64,000 nt of DNA. It comes from Rheinheimera sp. A13L (lineage in GTDB: Bacteria > Pseudomonadota > Gammaproteobacteria > Enterobacterales > Alteromonadaceae). The DNA is taken from the NCBI RefSeq assembly GCF_000217935.1, contig NZ_AFHI01000056.1:62001-126000 (forward strand), given 5' to 3'. The notes beneath the pieces are model-generated. The model was given only the letters and a program-made list of their open reading frames with translations, was not told the origin of the DNA and made no database searches. A program made the translations under genes and the position numbers. Shown here piece after piece: positions 50,260-59,069 of the stretch (position 1 is the first letter of the stretch; each line of letters opens with the position of its first letter).

Positions 50260-51300
50260 TTGGATAACCCGATCACCAGTTTAGAATTTTCTCTCTCCCC
50301 TTTTGAACCTCAACGTCTGGCTTTTTTATGGGGCCCCTTTGACGATAACTTGCGTCAGATTGAACGCCGTTACCGCGTGCAGGTGTCCTACCGCGATAAC
50401 CAGTTGCGTTTAGTGGGCTTAACTGAACAACTTGAGCCTGTAAAACAAATCATCGAATCTCTGTATGGCGAAACCGCCAATGCCCAGGGCAAAGCTGTGC
50501 CTTTAAGCCCGGAGCAGGTGCATCTGGTGATCCAGCAACAGCATCAGGACCCCACAGAGCAGCAGTTTGATGAAGAACAAGTCAGCATTAAAACCAAAAA
50601 AGGGGCAGTCAAAGGCCGCAATGCCAATCAAAGTGCATATGTGCGTAATATTCAGCGCCACGACGTGACTTTTGGTATCGGCCCTGCTGGTACAGGCAAA
50701 ACTTATTTAGCTGTGGCTTGTGCTGTCGATTCGCTGGAAAAAGGCGAAGTGCGCCGTATAGTGCTGACCCGCCCTGCAGTAGAAGCCGGTGAAAAGCTTG
50801 GTTTTTTACCCGGCGATTTAGCGCAGAAAGTCGACCCTTATTTACGGCCTTTGTACGACGCTTTATTTGAAATGTTAGGTTTTGAAAAAGTAGAAAAATA
50901 CTTAGAGCGTGGTGTGATTGAAATAGCACCTCTGGCTTATATGCGTGGCCGAACTTTAAGCGATGCTTTTATTATTCTGGATGAAAGCCAGAACACCACT
51001 GTAGAACAAATGAAAATGTTCCTGACCCGTATTGGCTTTAACGCCAAAGCCGTGATCACAGGCGATATCACCCAGGTCGATTTACCCCGTGGTCAGTATT
51101 CAGGCTTAAAACATGCAATGGACGTCTTATCGGAAGTACCGGATCTGAGCTTTAACTTCTTTAAAGCCAAAGACGTAGTACGTCACCCTGTGGTGCAAAA
51201 AATTGTCATGGCGTACGAAGCTTTTGAACAAAAAAAGCTGGAAGCCCAGGAAGAAGCAAAACAAGCCGCCAAAGATGCAGCCAACACGAGTAAAGATTAA
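50260..51300 (+). CDS. ybeZ: PhoH-like ATPase (YbeZ)
   Basis: 346 residues, the PhoH-like P-loop ATPase encoded next to YbeY and associated with RNA/ribosome quality control. The Walker A motif is GIGPAGTGKTYLA, Walker B FIILDESQNT, with LTRPAVEAGEKLGFLPGDLAQKVDPYLRPLYDAL and RHPVVQKIV as family blocks. Residues 1-110 hold the N-terminal KH-like region. The start appears to be TTG 50260 with a weak AGAGA upstream, matching E. coli YbeZ length. Only 3 bp separate its stop from ybeY. Confidence 0.93.
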   Translation: MDNPITSLEFSLSPFEPQRLAFLWGPFDDNLRQIERRYRVQVSYRDNQLRLVGLTEQLEPVKQIIESLYGETANAQGKAVPLSPEQVHLVIQQQHQDPTEQQFDEEQVSIKTKKGAVKGRNANQSAYVRNIQRHDVTFGIGPAGTGKTYLAVACAVDSLEKGEVRRIVLTRPAVEAGEKLGFLPGDLAQKVDPYLRPLYDALFEMLGFEKVEKYLERGVIEIAPLAYMRGRTLSDAFIILDESQNTTVEQMKMFLTRIGFNAKAVITGDITQVDLPRGQYSGLKHAMDVLSEVPDLSFNFFKAKDVVRHPVVQKIVMAYEAFEQKKLEAQEEAKQAAKDAANTSKD

Positions 51301-51303
51301 AAC

Positions 51304-51765
51304 ATGAGCATTACCCTGGATTTACAGCTGGCAAGCGAAGCGCCGAACCTGCCATCCGAAGCCCAATTTCAGCAATGGCTGGAAGCCGCTATTCTGCCTT
51401 TTCAGGAAATAGCTGAAGTGACAGTGCGTATTGTGGACGAAGCAGAAAGTCAGCAACTGAACTTTGATTATCGTGAAAAAGATAAACCCACTAACGTGCT
51501 GAGTTTCCCTTTTGAACTGCCACCAGGGGTTGAAGAATTGCCATTATTAGGTGATTTAGTCATTTGTGCTCAGGTAGTGGCAGCAGAAGCTGTAGAGCAA
51601 GGCAAAGAATTACATCATCACTGGGCTCATATGGTGGTGCATGGCTGCTTGCATTTATTAGGCTTTGACCATATAAATGACGCAGATGCAGAGCAAATGG
51701 AAGCAGAAGAAATTCTGATTTTGCAGCAACTGGGTATAAAGAACCCTTATGTTTTAGAAGATTAA
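51304..51765 (+). CDS. ybeY: Endoribonuclease YbeY
   Basis: 153 residues; metal-dependent endoribonuclease for 16S rRNA 3'-end maturation and 70S ribosome quality control. The zinc motif [15 protein letters not shown] carries the three histidines (H-x3-H-x5-H), and [26 protein letters not shown] is the conserved core. Translation is probably coupled to ybeZ (3 bp gap) and the gene leads into corC. Confidence 0.96.
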   Translation: MSITLDLQLASEAPNLPSEAQFQQWLEAAILPFQEIAEVTVRIVDEAESQQLNFDYREKDKPTNVLSFPFELPPGVEELPLLGDLVICAQVVAAEAVEQGKELHHHWAHMVVHGCLHLLGFDHINDADAEQMEAEEILILQQLGIKNPYVLED

Positions 51766-51840
51766 CTGTTATTTTGTTTCTTAATCGCCCCTATTATTGT
51801 GGGCATTGTATTTTTAATTACTTGGAGCTTAAGTTCACTC

Positions 51841-52719
51841 ATGGGTGACGACCATTCCCACTCTAGTCGGGGTTCTGCCGCCAAATCATGGCTGGAGCGT
51901 ATAGCCGCGATTTTTACCGCAGAACCACAAGATTTATCTGATCTGGTTGAAGTGATCAACGAAGCTGCAATGCGTAAGCTGATTGATAACGATACTCACA
52001 GTATGTTGCAGGGTGTTTTGGATGTCTCCAAAATGCGCGCCCGTGACATTATGGTGCCACGTTCGCAGATGGCTACCATTAATATTGACCAGTCCCTTGA
52101 ACAAATGATGCCGCTGCTGCTGGAAAACAACCACAGCCGTTATCCTGTGGTCAACGAAGACAAAGACCATATCGAAGGTATTCTGCTGGTTAAAGATTTG
52201 CTGCAGCACAGCTTACAAGGCAATACCGAATGGAGCCTGCGCGACCTGTTGCGCCCTGCTGTCATTATCCCTGAAAGTAAAAGGGTGGACGCCTTATTAA
52301 AAGAATTCCGTCAGAAACGTTACCATATGGCCATAGTGGTCGATGAATACGGTGGCGTATCCGGCTTGATTACTATTGAGGATATTCTGGAACAAATTGT
52401 CGGTGAAATCGAAGATGAACACGACGATGAAGAAGATCTGGATATCAAAAAAATGGCCAGCCATGTTTATCAAGTCAGCGCTTTAACACCTGTCGACGAG
52501 TTTAATGAAAGTTTCGGCACCAGCTTCGATGAAGAAGAGGCCGGTACTATAGGCGGTATTGTGTTACATGCCTTTGGCCATATGCCGGAAAAAGGCGAAA
52601 CCATTGAACTGCAAAATCTGACCTTTAAAGTCAGCAAAGCCAATAGCAGACGTCTGGTGCAGTTGCAGGTCATTCGTGCTAAAACTGCCACAGAAACTAC
52701 AGCGCTACAGAAGGACTAA
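51841..52719 (+). CDS. corC: CorC/YbeX CBS-domain protein (magnesium/cobalt efflux family)
   Basis: About 292 residues, cytoplasmic. Two CBS domains (about 60-185: [71 protein letters not shown]) are followed by the CorC/HlyC domain ([22 protein letters not shown]). The start [11 protein letters not shown] at 51841 matches the E. coli YbeX N terminus; a GTG start at 51799 would add a hydrophobic stretch not seen in the family. It is linked to magnesium/cobalt homeostasis and more recently to ribosome assembly with its YbeY/YbeZ neighbours. Confidence 0.92.
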   Translation: MGDDHSHSSRGSAAKSWLERIAAIFTAEPQDLSDLVEVINEAAMRKLIDNDTHSMLQGVLDVSKMRARDIMVPRSQMATINIDQSLEQMMPLLLENNHSRYPVVNEDKDHIEGILLVKDLLQHSLQGNTEWSLRDLLRPAVIIPESKRVDALLKEFRQKRYHMAIVVDEYGGVSGLITIEDILEQIVGEIEDEHDDEEDLDIKKMASHVYQVSALTPVDEFNESFGTSFDEEEAGTIGGIVLHAFGHMPEKGETIELQNLTFKVSKANSRRLVQLQVIRAKTATETTALQKD

Positions 52720-52722
52720 CTT

Positions 52723-54246
52723 TTGCTGTTGTCAAAAACCTCCTGGTTCCCAGCCCTGCTTTTAGCAGGGCTGGGTGCATTAAACACCTTAGCTTTTGCC
52801 CCTTTTACTTACCATATGTTGCCGCTGCTGACCTTGTCTGTACTGGCGTATTGCCTGCTGCAGGCACAAAGTCCAAAACAGGCCGCCCTGTTTGGTTATG
52901 CCTATGGTATGGGCTGGTTTGGTGTGGGGGTCAGTTGGGTGCATGTCAGCATCGCCACTTTTGGCGGCATGCCGCTGATTGCCAGCCTGGCTATTATGGC
53001 GGTGCTGATAGGTTATCTGGCACTCTTCCCTGCCCTTGCTATTTGGTTTGGCTGGCGCTTTCGAGGCAACTTTTGGTTTCCACTGGTCTTAGCCTCCAGT
53101 TGGTTTATCGCTGAAAATATCCGTTCCTGGTTTTTAACAGGTTTCCCCTGGTTATCTGTGGGTTACAGTCAAACCGATGGCTGGATGGCCCCCTGGGCAT
53201 CTGTACTGGGCGAAACCGGCATCAGCTTTTTAATGCTGTTGATTGCAGGCTCTGTAGCTATAGCTGTGCAATCTAAACTTTGGGTTTGGCCTGCTATTGC
53301 GGCCATAGTATTGATAGTCAGCCCTGCATTAAACAGCATCAAAGGCTGGCAAGATACTGGCGAGCAGGTGAAGGTAGCCTTAGTGCAAGGCAATATAGCG
53401 CAGGATTTACGCTGGGATCCGGATCAGGAAGCCATCACTATGCGCAAGTATATGGAGCTCAGTCGCCCGCATCTGAATGCCGACATTATGATTTGGCCTG
53501 AAGCAGCTATTCCACAACTCGAGCCTTTAGCTTTGGCCTATTTGTTTAATCTGGATATGCTGGCGGCAGAAAACGATACGGCCGTAGTCACAGGTATTCT
53601 GGATTACAAAGAAAACGGTGATGCTTATAACGGCATGATAGTTCTTGGTAAATTTTCTAAAGAAACCACTGACGGCGATTACAGATACAGCACCAGCAAC
53701 CGATACCAGAAACATCATTTGTTGCCTGTTGGCGAATTTGTGCCTTTTCAGGATGTACTGAAATATGTAGCTCCACTGTTTAACCTGCCCATGAGTTCAT
53801 TCAGCCGTGGTGATTGGCTGCAGCCTAATTTACAAGCCAATGGCTATTCACTGCTGGCCGCTTTATGTTTTGAAATTGCTTTTCCACGTCAAATGATTGC
53901 CAACTTTGATGACAATACCCACTTCCTGCTGACTGTCAGTAACGACGCCTGGTTTGGTGCCTCTATTGGCCCTCATCAGCATTTAGAAATAGCCAGAATG
54001 CGTGCACTGGAATTAGGCCGCCCACTACTTCGCGCCACCAATAACGGCATCACAGCTGTGGTGACTGCTGATGGCAAAGAGCTAAGCCGTTTACCTCAGT
54101 TTGAGGAAGGCGTATTAACAGCTGAAGTGCCACTGGTGCAAGGCCGTACTTTATACAGCATCTGGAGCGACTGGCCAGTGCTTGTCATCAGCTTGTTGTG
54201 TGTTGGACTGTTGAGTTTCAGACGTTACTACTGGGGTCAGAGCTGA
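52723..54246 (+). CDS. lnt: Apolipoprotein N-acyltransferase
   Basis: 507 residues; inner-membrane enzyme adding the third acyl chain to lipoproteins. The N-terminal about 200 residues form six membrane helices, then a nitrilase-like periplasmic domain with the catalytic triad Glu260 (WPEAAIP), Lys330 (YQKHHLLPVGEFVPF) and Cys382 (LCFEIAFPRQM), and a final helix. TTG 52723 is the start, with AAGGA seven bases upstream. Only 3 bp follow corC. The stop codon lies in a perfect hairpin (54234-54258). Several predicted lipoproteins in the window depend on this enzyme. Confidence 0.95.
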   Translation: MLLSKTSWFPALLLAGLGALNTLAFAPFTYHMLPLLTLSVLAYCLLQAQSPKQAALFGYAYGMGWFGVGVSWVHVSIATFGGMPLIASLAIMAVLIGYLALFPALAIWFGWRFRGNFWFPLVLASSWFIAENIRSWFLTGFPWLSVGYSQTDGWMAPWASVLGETGISFLMLLIAGSVAIAVQSKLWVWPAIAAIVLIVSPALNSIKGWQDTGEQVKVALVQGNIAQDLRWDPDQEAITMRKYMELSRPHLNADIMIWPEAAIPQLEPLALAYLFNLDMLAAENDTAVVTGILDYKENGDAYNGMIVLGKFSKETTDGDYRYSTSNRYQKHHLLPVGEFVPFQDVLKYVAPLFNLPMSSFSRGDWLQPNLQANGYSLLAALCFEIAFPRQMIANFDDNTHFLLTVSNDAWFGASIGPHQHLEIARMRALELGRPLLRATNNGITAVVTADGKELSRLPQFEEGVLTAEVPLVQGRTLYSIWSDWPVLVISLLCVGLLSFRRYYWGQS

Positions 54247-54258
54247 TAGCTCTGACCC
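54234..54258. terminator. Hairpin spanning the lnt stop codon
   Basis: GGGTCAGAGCT (54234-54244) pairs perfectly with AGCTCTGACCC (54248-54258) around a 3-base loop; the lnt TGA is at the top of the stem. It is symmetric between the convergent lnt and phoD genes. There is no T-run, so the terminator role is uncertain. Confidence 0.5.
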
Positions 54259-54266
54259 TAAACAAC

Positions 54267-55967
54267 TTAAATCTTATAGCTTTTCTGATGTCCCAAGGTG
54301 GTCTGATATTGAGCTTTGGTAATGTCATCCACAAAAAACCACTGTGCATCCATTTGTTCTTTAGTGAATGACACCAGCAAATAACCCCGTTGATGTAAAT
54401 TGCAGTACTCCAGCTCGTCAATCAGCGTCGGCAACACGCCGGCTAATTGCTCCACTTGCGTGGTATTCAGTTTCAGATAAGTCTCAATACCAGGGGAGCT
54501 GACCGAAGCCGTAGCCAGCTCTATTCCGACTTTTTTACCTTGCTGATCATGTAAAGTCGAAGCCCAGGCGTTATGGGTATCCCCTGCCAGGACCACCAGC
54601 TGTTTATTCTGCTGCTGCGCCGTCTGATAAATCAGTTCGCGCTCATAGGGATAACCATCCCAGGCATCCAGGTTGTAAGCGACGACAGACTCTATACGTT
54701 GTTTATCCTGTGCAGTCAGGCTGCTATCACCTTGCTGTGCGCGCTGCTTTAATGCTGACAGTTCTGCAATCTGTTTTACCAGCTCAGGGCCTGGTTTAGA
54801 AAAAGCTGACAGCAACTCAGATGGAAACATCATTTTCGCCATCAATACCTGCTGCCCCAGCACCTGATAGTGAGCTTTAGAGCGCATCAACTGAGTTTGC
54901 AACCATTGCTGCTGCTTTTGTCCAAGCAAAGTACGGTTTGGATGGGTTAAGTCACCGACAAAACGCTGAGTATCAAAGGTTCCGGTACTTTGATTGGTGT
55001 AGTCTTTATACTCCAGTTGCACATTACGCCCTTCAATGCGGGTGTCGAGCATATGCAAATCGACCAGATCACCAAAGGCAAAGCTACGGTACAAACTTTG
55101 TTGCTGGCCGGACACAAGGGGCCGTATTGGCATCCACTCGTAATAGGCCTGTAACGCATTAAGCTTACGCTGCTGATAATCCCCTTCATTGGATTGATGG
55201 TTTTCAGCGCCGTCTGTCCAGGCATCATTGGTGATTTCGTGATCATCCCAGACACAAATAAAACTATGACTGGCATGAGCCTGCTGTAAATCTTTGTCGC
55301 TGCGGTATAAAGCATAGCGGTTGCGGTAATCCGTCAGACTTATAATTTCGCCCAGATTGTCTGCAGCTAAAGCCCGGCCTAGTTCGACAGAGCGCTCTGT
55401 GGCATAACCACCTTGCTCGTATTCGTAAATGTAATCACCTAAATGCAACACAGCATCCAGTTGTTGTTGCGCTACCTGCTGATACACATGGAAATAACCA
55501 GCCGGATAATTAGAACAGGACAACACGGCAAAACGCACTTGCGATACAGCACCCTCAGGCAAAGTTTTCGCATGACCTGTTGCAGACACAGTCCTGCTGT
55601 CGCTAAAACGATAATAATAACTGCGGCCGGGCAACAAGCCGATTAAATCAACTTTGCAGCTATAGTTGGCTTCTTTACGCGCCAGACAAAGCTGCTGATG
55701 TTGCACAACAGAAAAATCAGCGCTGTCACTGACTTCCAGCAATAACTGCACTGAATCCGGCTGTTGTTCAGGTGTCACTTTAGTCCATAAAATCAGCCGG
55801 TCTGTTAAAGGATCGCCACTGGCAACACCATGCAAAAACTGAATTGGGCTATTGTTTTTTGCTGTTTTGACTGAGCTGCTGCAACCAAACACAGCAGTAC
55901 TTAACCAGGCTGCACCGGTAAAAAAAGCGCTGTTTTTTAAAAAACTTCTTCTGCTAAAATTCGACAT
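54267..55967 (-). CDS. phoD: PhoD-like alkaline phosphatase/phosphodiesterase
   Basis: 566 residues. A twin-arginine signal (SRRSFLKNSAFFTGAAW) leads to a possible lipobox-like FGC and then the PhoD N-terminal domain (FLHGVASGDPLTDRLILWTKVTP). The metallophosphatase core has VLSCSNYPAGYFHVYQ, VLHLGDYIYEYEQGGY, CVWDDHEITNDAWTDGAENH and VVLAGDTHNAWAS, the calcium/iron ligands of the PhoD family. Export is by Tat in folded form. CGGAGGA precedes the ATG. It is transcribed alone. I looked for a Pho box upstream and found none convincing. Confidence 0.92.
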   Translation of the reverse strand: MSNFSRRSFLKNSAFFTGAAWLSTAVFGCSSSVKTAKNNSPIQFLHGVASGDPLTDRLILWTKVTPEQQPDSVQLLLEVSDSADFSVVQHQQLCLARKEANYSCKVDLIGLLPGRSYYYRFSDSRTVSATGHAKTLPEGAVSQVRFAVLSCSNYPAGYFHVYQQVAQQQLDAVLHLGDYIYEYEQGGYATERSVELGRALAADNLGEIISLTDYRNRYALYRSDKDLQQAHASHSFICVWDDHEITNDAWTDGAENHQSNEGDYQQRKLNALQAYYEWMPIRPLVSGQQQSLYRSFAFGDLVDLHMLDTRIEGRNVQLEYKDYTNQSTGTFDTQRFVGDLTHPNRTLLGQKQQQWLQTQLMRSKAHYQVLGQQVLMAKMMFPSELLSAFSKPGPELVKQIAELSALKQRAQQGDSSLTAQDKQRIESVVAYNLDAWDGYPYERELIYQTAQQQNKQLVVLAGDTHNAWASTLHDQQGKKVGIELATASVSSPGIETYLKLNTTQVEQLAGVLPTLIDELEYCNLHQRGYLLVSFTKEQMDAQWFFVDDITKAQYQTTLGHQKSYKI

Positions 55968-56217
55968 AGTTCCTCCGAAAAAAAACTACTTTAGTCAGCT
56001 TTAATGATTTTTTGATGACGGAAAATCGGTCTGGGCTGCACTTCGTCTGGTCAGAGAGGGTATTTAACTCAGAGACTGATCTAAAGTAACTAAGCAACGT
56101 AACAATGCCCCTGACTTAAAAAATATTTCTGTTAACTTTCCAACATTTAATCAAGTGCAGGACGCAGTTGTAGTGACAGAGCCCGGTTAGCCCAGCTACC
56201 GGTCAAACGAGGTCTTT

Positions 56218-57705
56218 ATGCACATCTATCCATTTCGTCAACAAGCGTTCCGCATTATGAACAGCATCAATCTGGTACTGATGCTGTTGGCTTTAGCTCT
56301 TGCCAGTTGGCACCAAAGCTGGGGAGCTGCCTTATTAATTGGCTTGCCGGCTTTGATTGTGCCTTTTGTGTTGTACAAAACTTTAAGAGACCACCGCTTA
56401 TCACGTATCGCCTTTGGTATATCTTTTATGCTGTTTTGCGCCTTACACATTCATCAGTCCAACGGTGTAACCGAACTGCACTTTGGTATTTTTGTGCTGT
56501 TAGCGGTTTTGAGTGCATTTCGTGACTGGATGGTGATTGCTGTCGCTGCCAGCACTATAGCTGTGCATCATTTATTATTTGCTTACCTGCAAACCCGGCA
56601 TGGCGAGGTCTTCTTAATGCCAGCTCAGGATGCGACCTTTAGCAACGTAGTGGTACATGCCGCTTATGTGGTCGTGGAATCTGCAGTACTTATTATCATT
56701 ACCCTCAATTCATACAAAGAGGCGATGGTGGGTTTGGCCTTCTCGGAAACGACCAAAGAGTTAGTTGCAGACCCAGCCCATATTAATTTAACTGTGCGCT
56801 GCCCGGACATCCGCTCCCGTTTGGTGTTGCAATTTAACCAGGCATTGGATGGCATTCAGCACACAGTGCAAACCATCAATCAGTCTGTTGCTTTACTACA
56901 TAGTGAAAGTGCAACTCTGTCTGAGGAGGGGCAACAACTGGTGTCAGGCATGAATGAACAAAATACTCAGGTCAAACGTATAGCGGCGGCCTCGGAGGAA
57001 ATGGCGCAAAGTATTCAGGCGCTGGGCGAGCTGGCGGCAGCAGTGTTAAACGCAGCTCAACAAGCTGAGCAGAGTTCAGTATCGGGTAAAGAGTCTGTAG
57101 ATCAGACCATAGCGGCTATTTCGACTCTGGCTGTTACTTTGCAGGATGCAGGACAAAAAGTAGATAGCATGGCGTTATCCAGTAAAGAGATCACCACTGT
57201 ACTTGAGGTGATTAAAAGTATCGCCGAACAAACCAATCTGCTCGCCTTAAATGCAGCAATAGAAGCAGCACGGGCAGGTGAACAAGGCCGTGGTTTTGCG
57301 GTCGTAGCGGACGAAGTTCGCACTTTAGCTGGTCGCACTCAGCAATCCACAGAACAAATTCAGCGTATGATCCAAACGTTAACCGAAGCAAGCCAAAGTT
57401 CAGTGCGCTCAGTGCAGCATTGTTTGAGTCAGGTGGACCAGACTGTCAGTTTAGCCAAACGCAGTGATGAGTTGTTGAATACCATTACGGCAGAAGCCCA
57501 GTCAGTAGCGCGCTCTGCCGACATTATGGCAGGTTCTTTACAGCAGCAACGCCACGCTAGCGCAGAGATGGCGCAAGGTGCTCAGTACTTGAATGACAGT
57601 GCCGTTGCCCAGATGCAACGCAGTGAACAAGTGAAACACAGTACGGTTCAGATTGAACGAGTTGCTAACCAACTGGCGAGTGAAGCAAACAGGTTTACCA
57701 GTTGA
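56218..57705 (+). CDS. Methyl-accepting chemotaxis protein with membrane-embedded sensor
   Basis: 495 residues. The N terminus (about 20-180) has about six membrane helices and no large periplasmic domain; conserved-looking histidines occur in [17 protein letters not shown] and [11 protein letters not shown], so an intramembrane ligand or cofactor sensor is likely. After a short linker comes the MCP signalling domain (about 230-490) with the hairpin tip [37 protein letters not shown]. The rest of the chemotaxis machinery is not here. The stop overlaps the start of the next gene (TTGA). Confidence 0.92.
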   Translation: MHIYPFRQQAFRIMNSINLVLMLLALALASWHQSWGAALLIGLPALIVPFVLYKTLRDHRLSRIAFGISFMLFCALHIHQSNGVTELHFGIFVLLAVLSAFRDWMVIAVAASTIAVHHLLFAYLQTRHGEVFLMPAQDATFSNVVVHAAYVVVESAVLIIITLNSYKEAMVGLAFSETTKELVADPAHINLTVRCPDIRSRLVLQFNQALDGIQHTVQTINQSVALLHSESATLSEEGQQLVSGMNEQNTQVKRIAAASEEMAQSIQALGELAAAVLNAAQQAEQSSVSGKESVDQTIAAISTLAVTLQDAGQKVDSMALSSKEITTVLEVIKSIAEQTNLLALNAAIEAARAGEQGRGFAVVADEVRTLAGRTQQSTEQIQRMIQTLTEASQSSVRSVQHCLSQVDQTVSLAKRSDELLNTITAEAQSVARSADIMAGSLQQQRHASAEMAQGAQYLNDSAVAQMQRSEQVKHSTVQIERVANQLASEANRFTS

Positions 57706-58235
57706 AACAGAACCCAGTTACTTCTGGAAAACTGAAAGCTGCCATTCTGTTGGTGCTGCTATGGCTGGCTGGCAGTGCTGCAGCTTTTTATTGGTTTTTC
57801 GTAAGTCATTATGGTGTCTTTGATCAGCAGAGCCAGTGGCGGCAACACCCACTTGTGCCTCAGCAAGTACAACATATGTTAAATCAATATCTCGAATCTC
57901 ACTCAAAGTGGCAAGCCATACTGATCACAGACTCAGACTGCAGTTGTAGTTCTTTTGCTAAAGATCACTTATCGCGTATGCAACAACGCCAGCCTGATTT
58001 AGCTATTCAACAGCTGAGCCAGACTCAAGCTGAAAAGCTGGGACTGAATATCATTGCGACCCCACTGTTACTGCTATTTCAACACAAACAGCTAATTTAC
58101 GCCGGGCCTTTAGCCACAGATCTGCTCTGTAGTGATAACGCCAGTGTGTTGGATAGTATTATCAATGGCGCCACCTTATTACCCGGCTTTTGGCTGAATG
58201 GTGAAAGTACCGCCTGCCGATGCCCGACACCTTAA
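57702..58235 (+). CDS. DUF6436-like, membrane-anchored thioredoxin-fold protein
   Basis: 177 residues: one N-terminal helix (about 12-32), then a periplasmic-side domain with [20 protein letters not shown] near residue 72 and [10 protein letters not shown], which resembles a thioredoxin-like fold in which Cys-Ser-Cys takes the place of the usual CxxC. The C terminus ends ACRCPTP. I connect it with DUF6436; no function is known. TTG 57702 overlaps the MCP stop, and its own stop shares TTAA with that of the convergent DoxX gene (58232-58235). Confidence 0.7.
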   Translation: MKQNPVTSGKLKAAILLVLLWLAGSAAAFYWFFVSHYGVFDQQSQWRQHPLVPQQVQHMLNQYLESHSKWQAILITDSDCSCSSFAKDHLSRMQQRQPDLAIQQLSQTQAEKLGLNIIATPLLLLFQHKQLIYAGPLATDLLCSDNASVLDSIINGATLLPGFWLNGESTACRCPTP

Positions 58236-58618
58236 CGTCGAGACGGCCAGTGGTTTACTGCCACGGACAACAACACCAGTATCAGCAAGGCACTGAATTC
58301 TGCACCATTCCGGCCAGGTCCTACGACAAACCAGCCTACTTTGGCATGCAAAATAGCGATACCAGTGGCGTAAATGCCCACATACCCCAGACACACCAAA
58401 GTGACATAACGGTTGAGTGCCAGAAATAAAGTGCCAATAATTTCAAAAGCAGTGATAGCGACTGCTATTAATACCCCCATGGGCCAGCCCTGATTGTCCA
58501 GCCACTGGCCAAAAGGTTCGACACCACCTGTTAAAGCCCTGTGCCAGCCGTGTGCCCCTATGATTCCGGCCAGTGCCAGTCGTAAAGTACCCCAGCCAAA
58601 AATCTGTTGTAGTGACAT
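58232..58618 (-). CDS. DoxX-family-like small membrane protein
   Basis: About 128 residues with four hydrophobic helices (LRLALAGIIGAHGWHRALTGG ... GVLIAVAITAFEIIGTLFLAL ... LVCLGYVGIYATGIAIL ... EFSALLILVLLSVAV). The HGWHR at the first helix end and the four-helix plan fit DoxX-like proteins, whose roles are mostly unclear. The start ATG 58616-58618 has GGGGAG upstream; a longer in-frame reading to 58738 enters the ACT gene. It follows the ACT gene by 13 bp, forming a two-gene operon. Confidence 0.8.
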   Translation of the reverse strand: MSLQQIFGWGTLRLALAGIIGAHGWHRALTGGVEPFGQWLDNQGWPMGVLIAVAITAFEIIGTLFLALNRYVTLVCLGYVGIYATGIAILHAKVGWFVVGPGRNGAEFSALLILVLLSVAVNHWPSRR

Positions 58619-58631
58619 AAAATCTCCCCTC

Positions 58632-59042
58632 TTACTGCTTTGCTGATTTTTGTTGTAAATGCTGTAACACCAGCATTGCGGCCTCTGCCTGATGCACAGG
58701 CACCAGAATATGATCATGAAAAGCGCCGGCAAATACATTACAACTTAAACCGGCATCAGCTAATGCCGTGGCAAAAGCTGCAGTTAAACCCACTGCTTCT
58801 AAATCAGAATGCACCCTCAGGCTGATCCAACGCGCCCTGAACAAAATATCCAGTTGATACTCTGCCGCTTGTTGTTCGGTCAGCACTAAGGTCAGGCCTT
58901 CCTTTTCTTTAAAAGTGGCTAAAGGCAAAGGCCCGAGCCAGCTTTTATCCAAAGGCCAGATACAATACACATAGACTTCTGGCTCCAATTTGGGCTGCAT
59001 AGTGCTCAGCAACTGGTCCAGAGCTTTAATAGCCACTGTCAT
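58632..59042 (-). CDS. ACT-domain protein (ACT_3/ACT_7 type)
   Basis: 136 residues: an N-terminal ACT-like module (YVYCIWPLDKSWLGPLPLATFKEKEGLTLVLTEQQA) and a C-terminal ACT module (ARWISLRVHSDLEAVGLTAAFATALADAGLSCNVFAGAFHDHILVPVHQAEAAM). This two-part layout belongs to small stand-alone ACT proteins thought to bind amino acids; no catalytic domain is present. GGAGAG precedes the ATG. It is upstream of the DoxX-like gene; the functional link is unknown. Confidence 0.85.
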   Translation of the reverse strand: MTVAIKALDQLLSTMQPKLEPEVYVYCIWPLDKSWLGPLPLATFKEKEGLTLVLTEQQAAEYQLDILFRARWISLRVHSDLEAVGLTAAFATALADAGLSCNVFAGAFHDHILVPVHQAEAAMLVLQHLQQKSAKQ

Positions 59043-59069
59043 TTATGCTCTCCACTTATCTCAACTTGG

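Noticed and set aside
55968-56217. Pho box upstream of phoD
   Set aside because: No pair of TGTCA-like repeats 11 bp apart was found on either strand.
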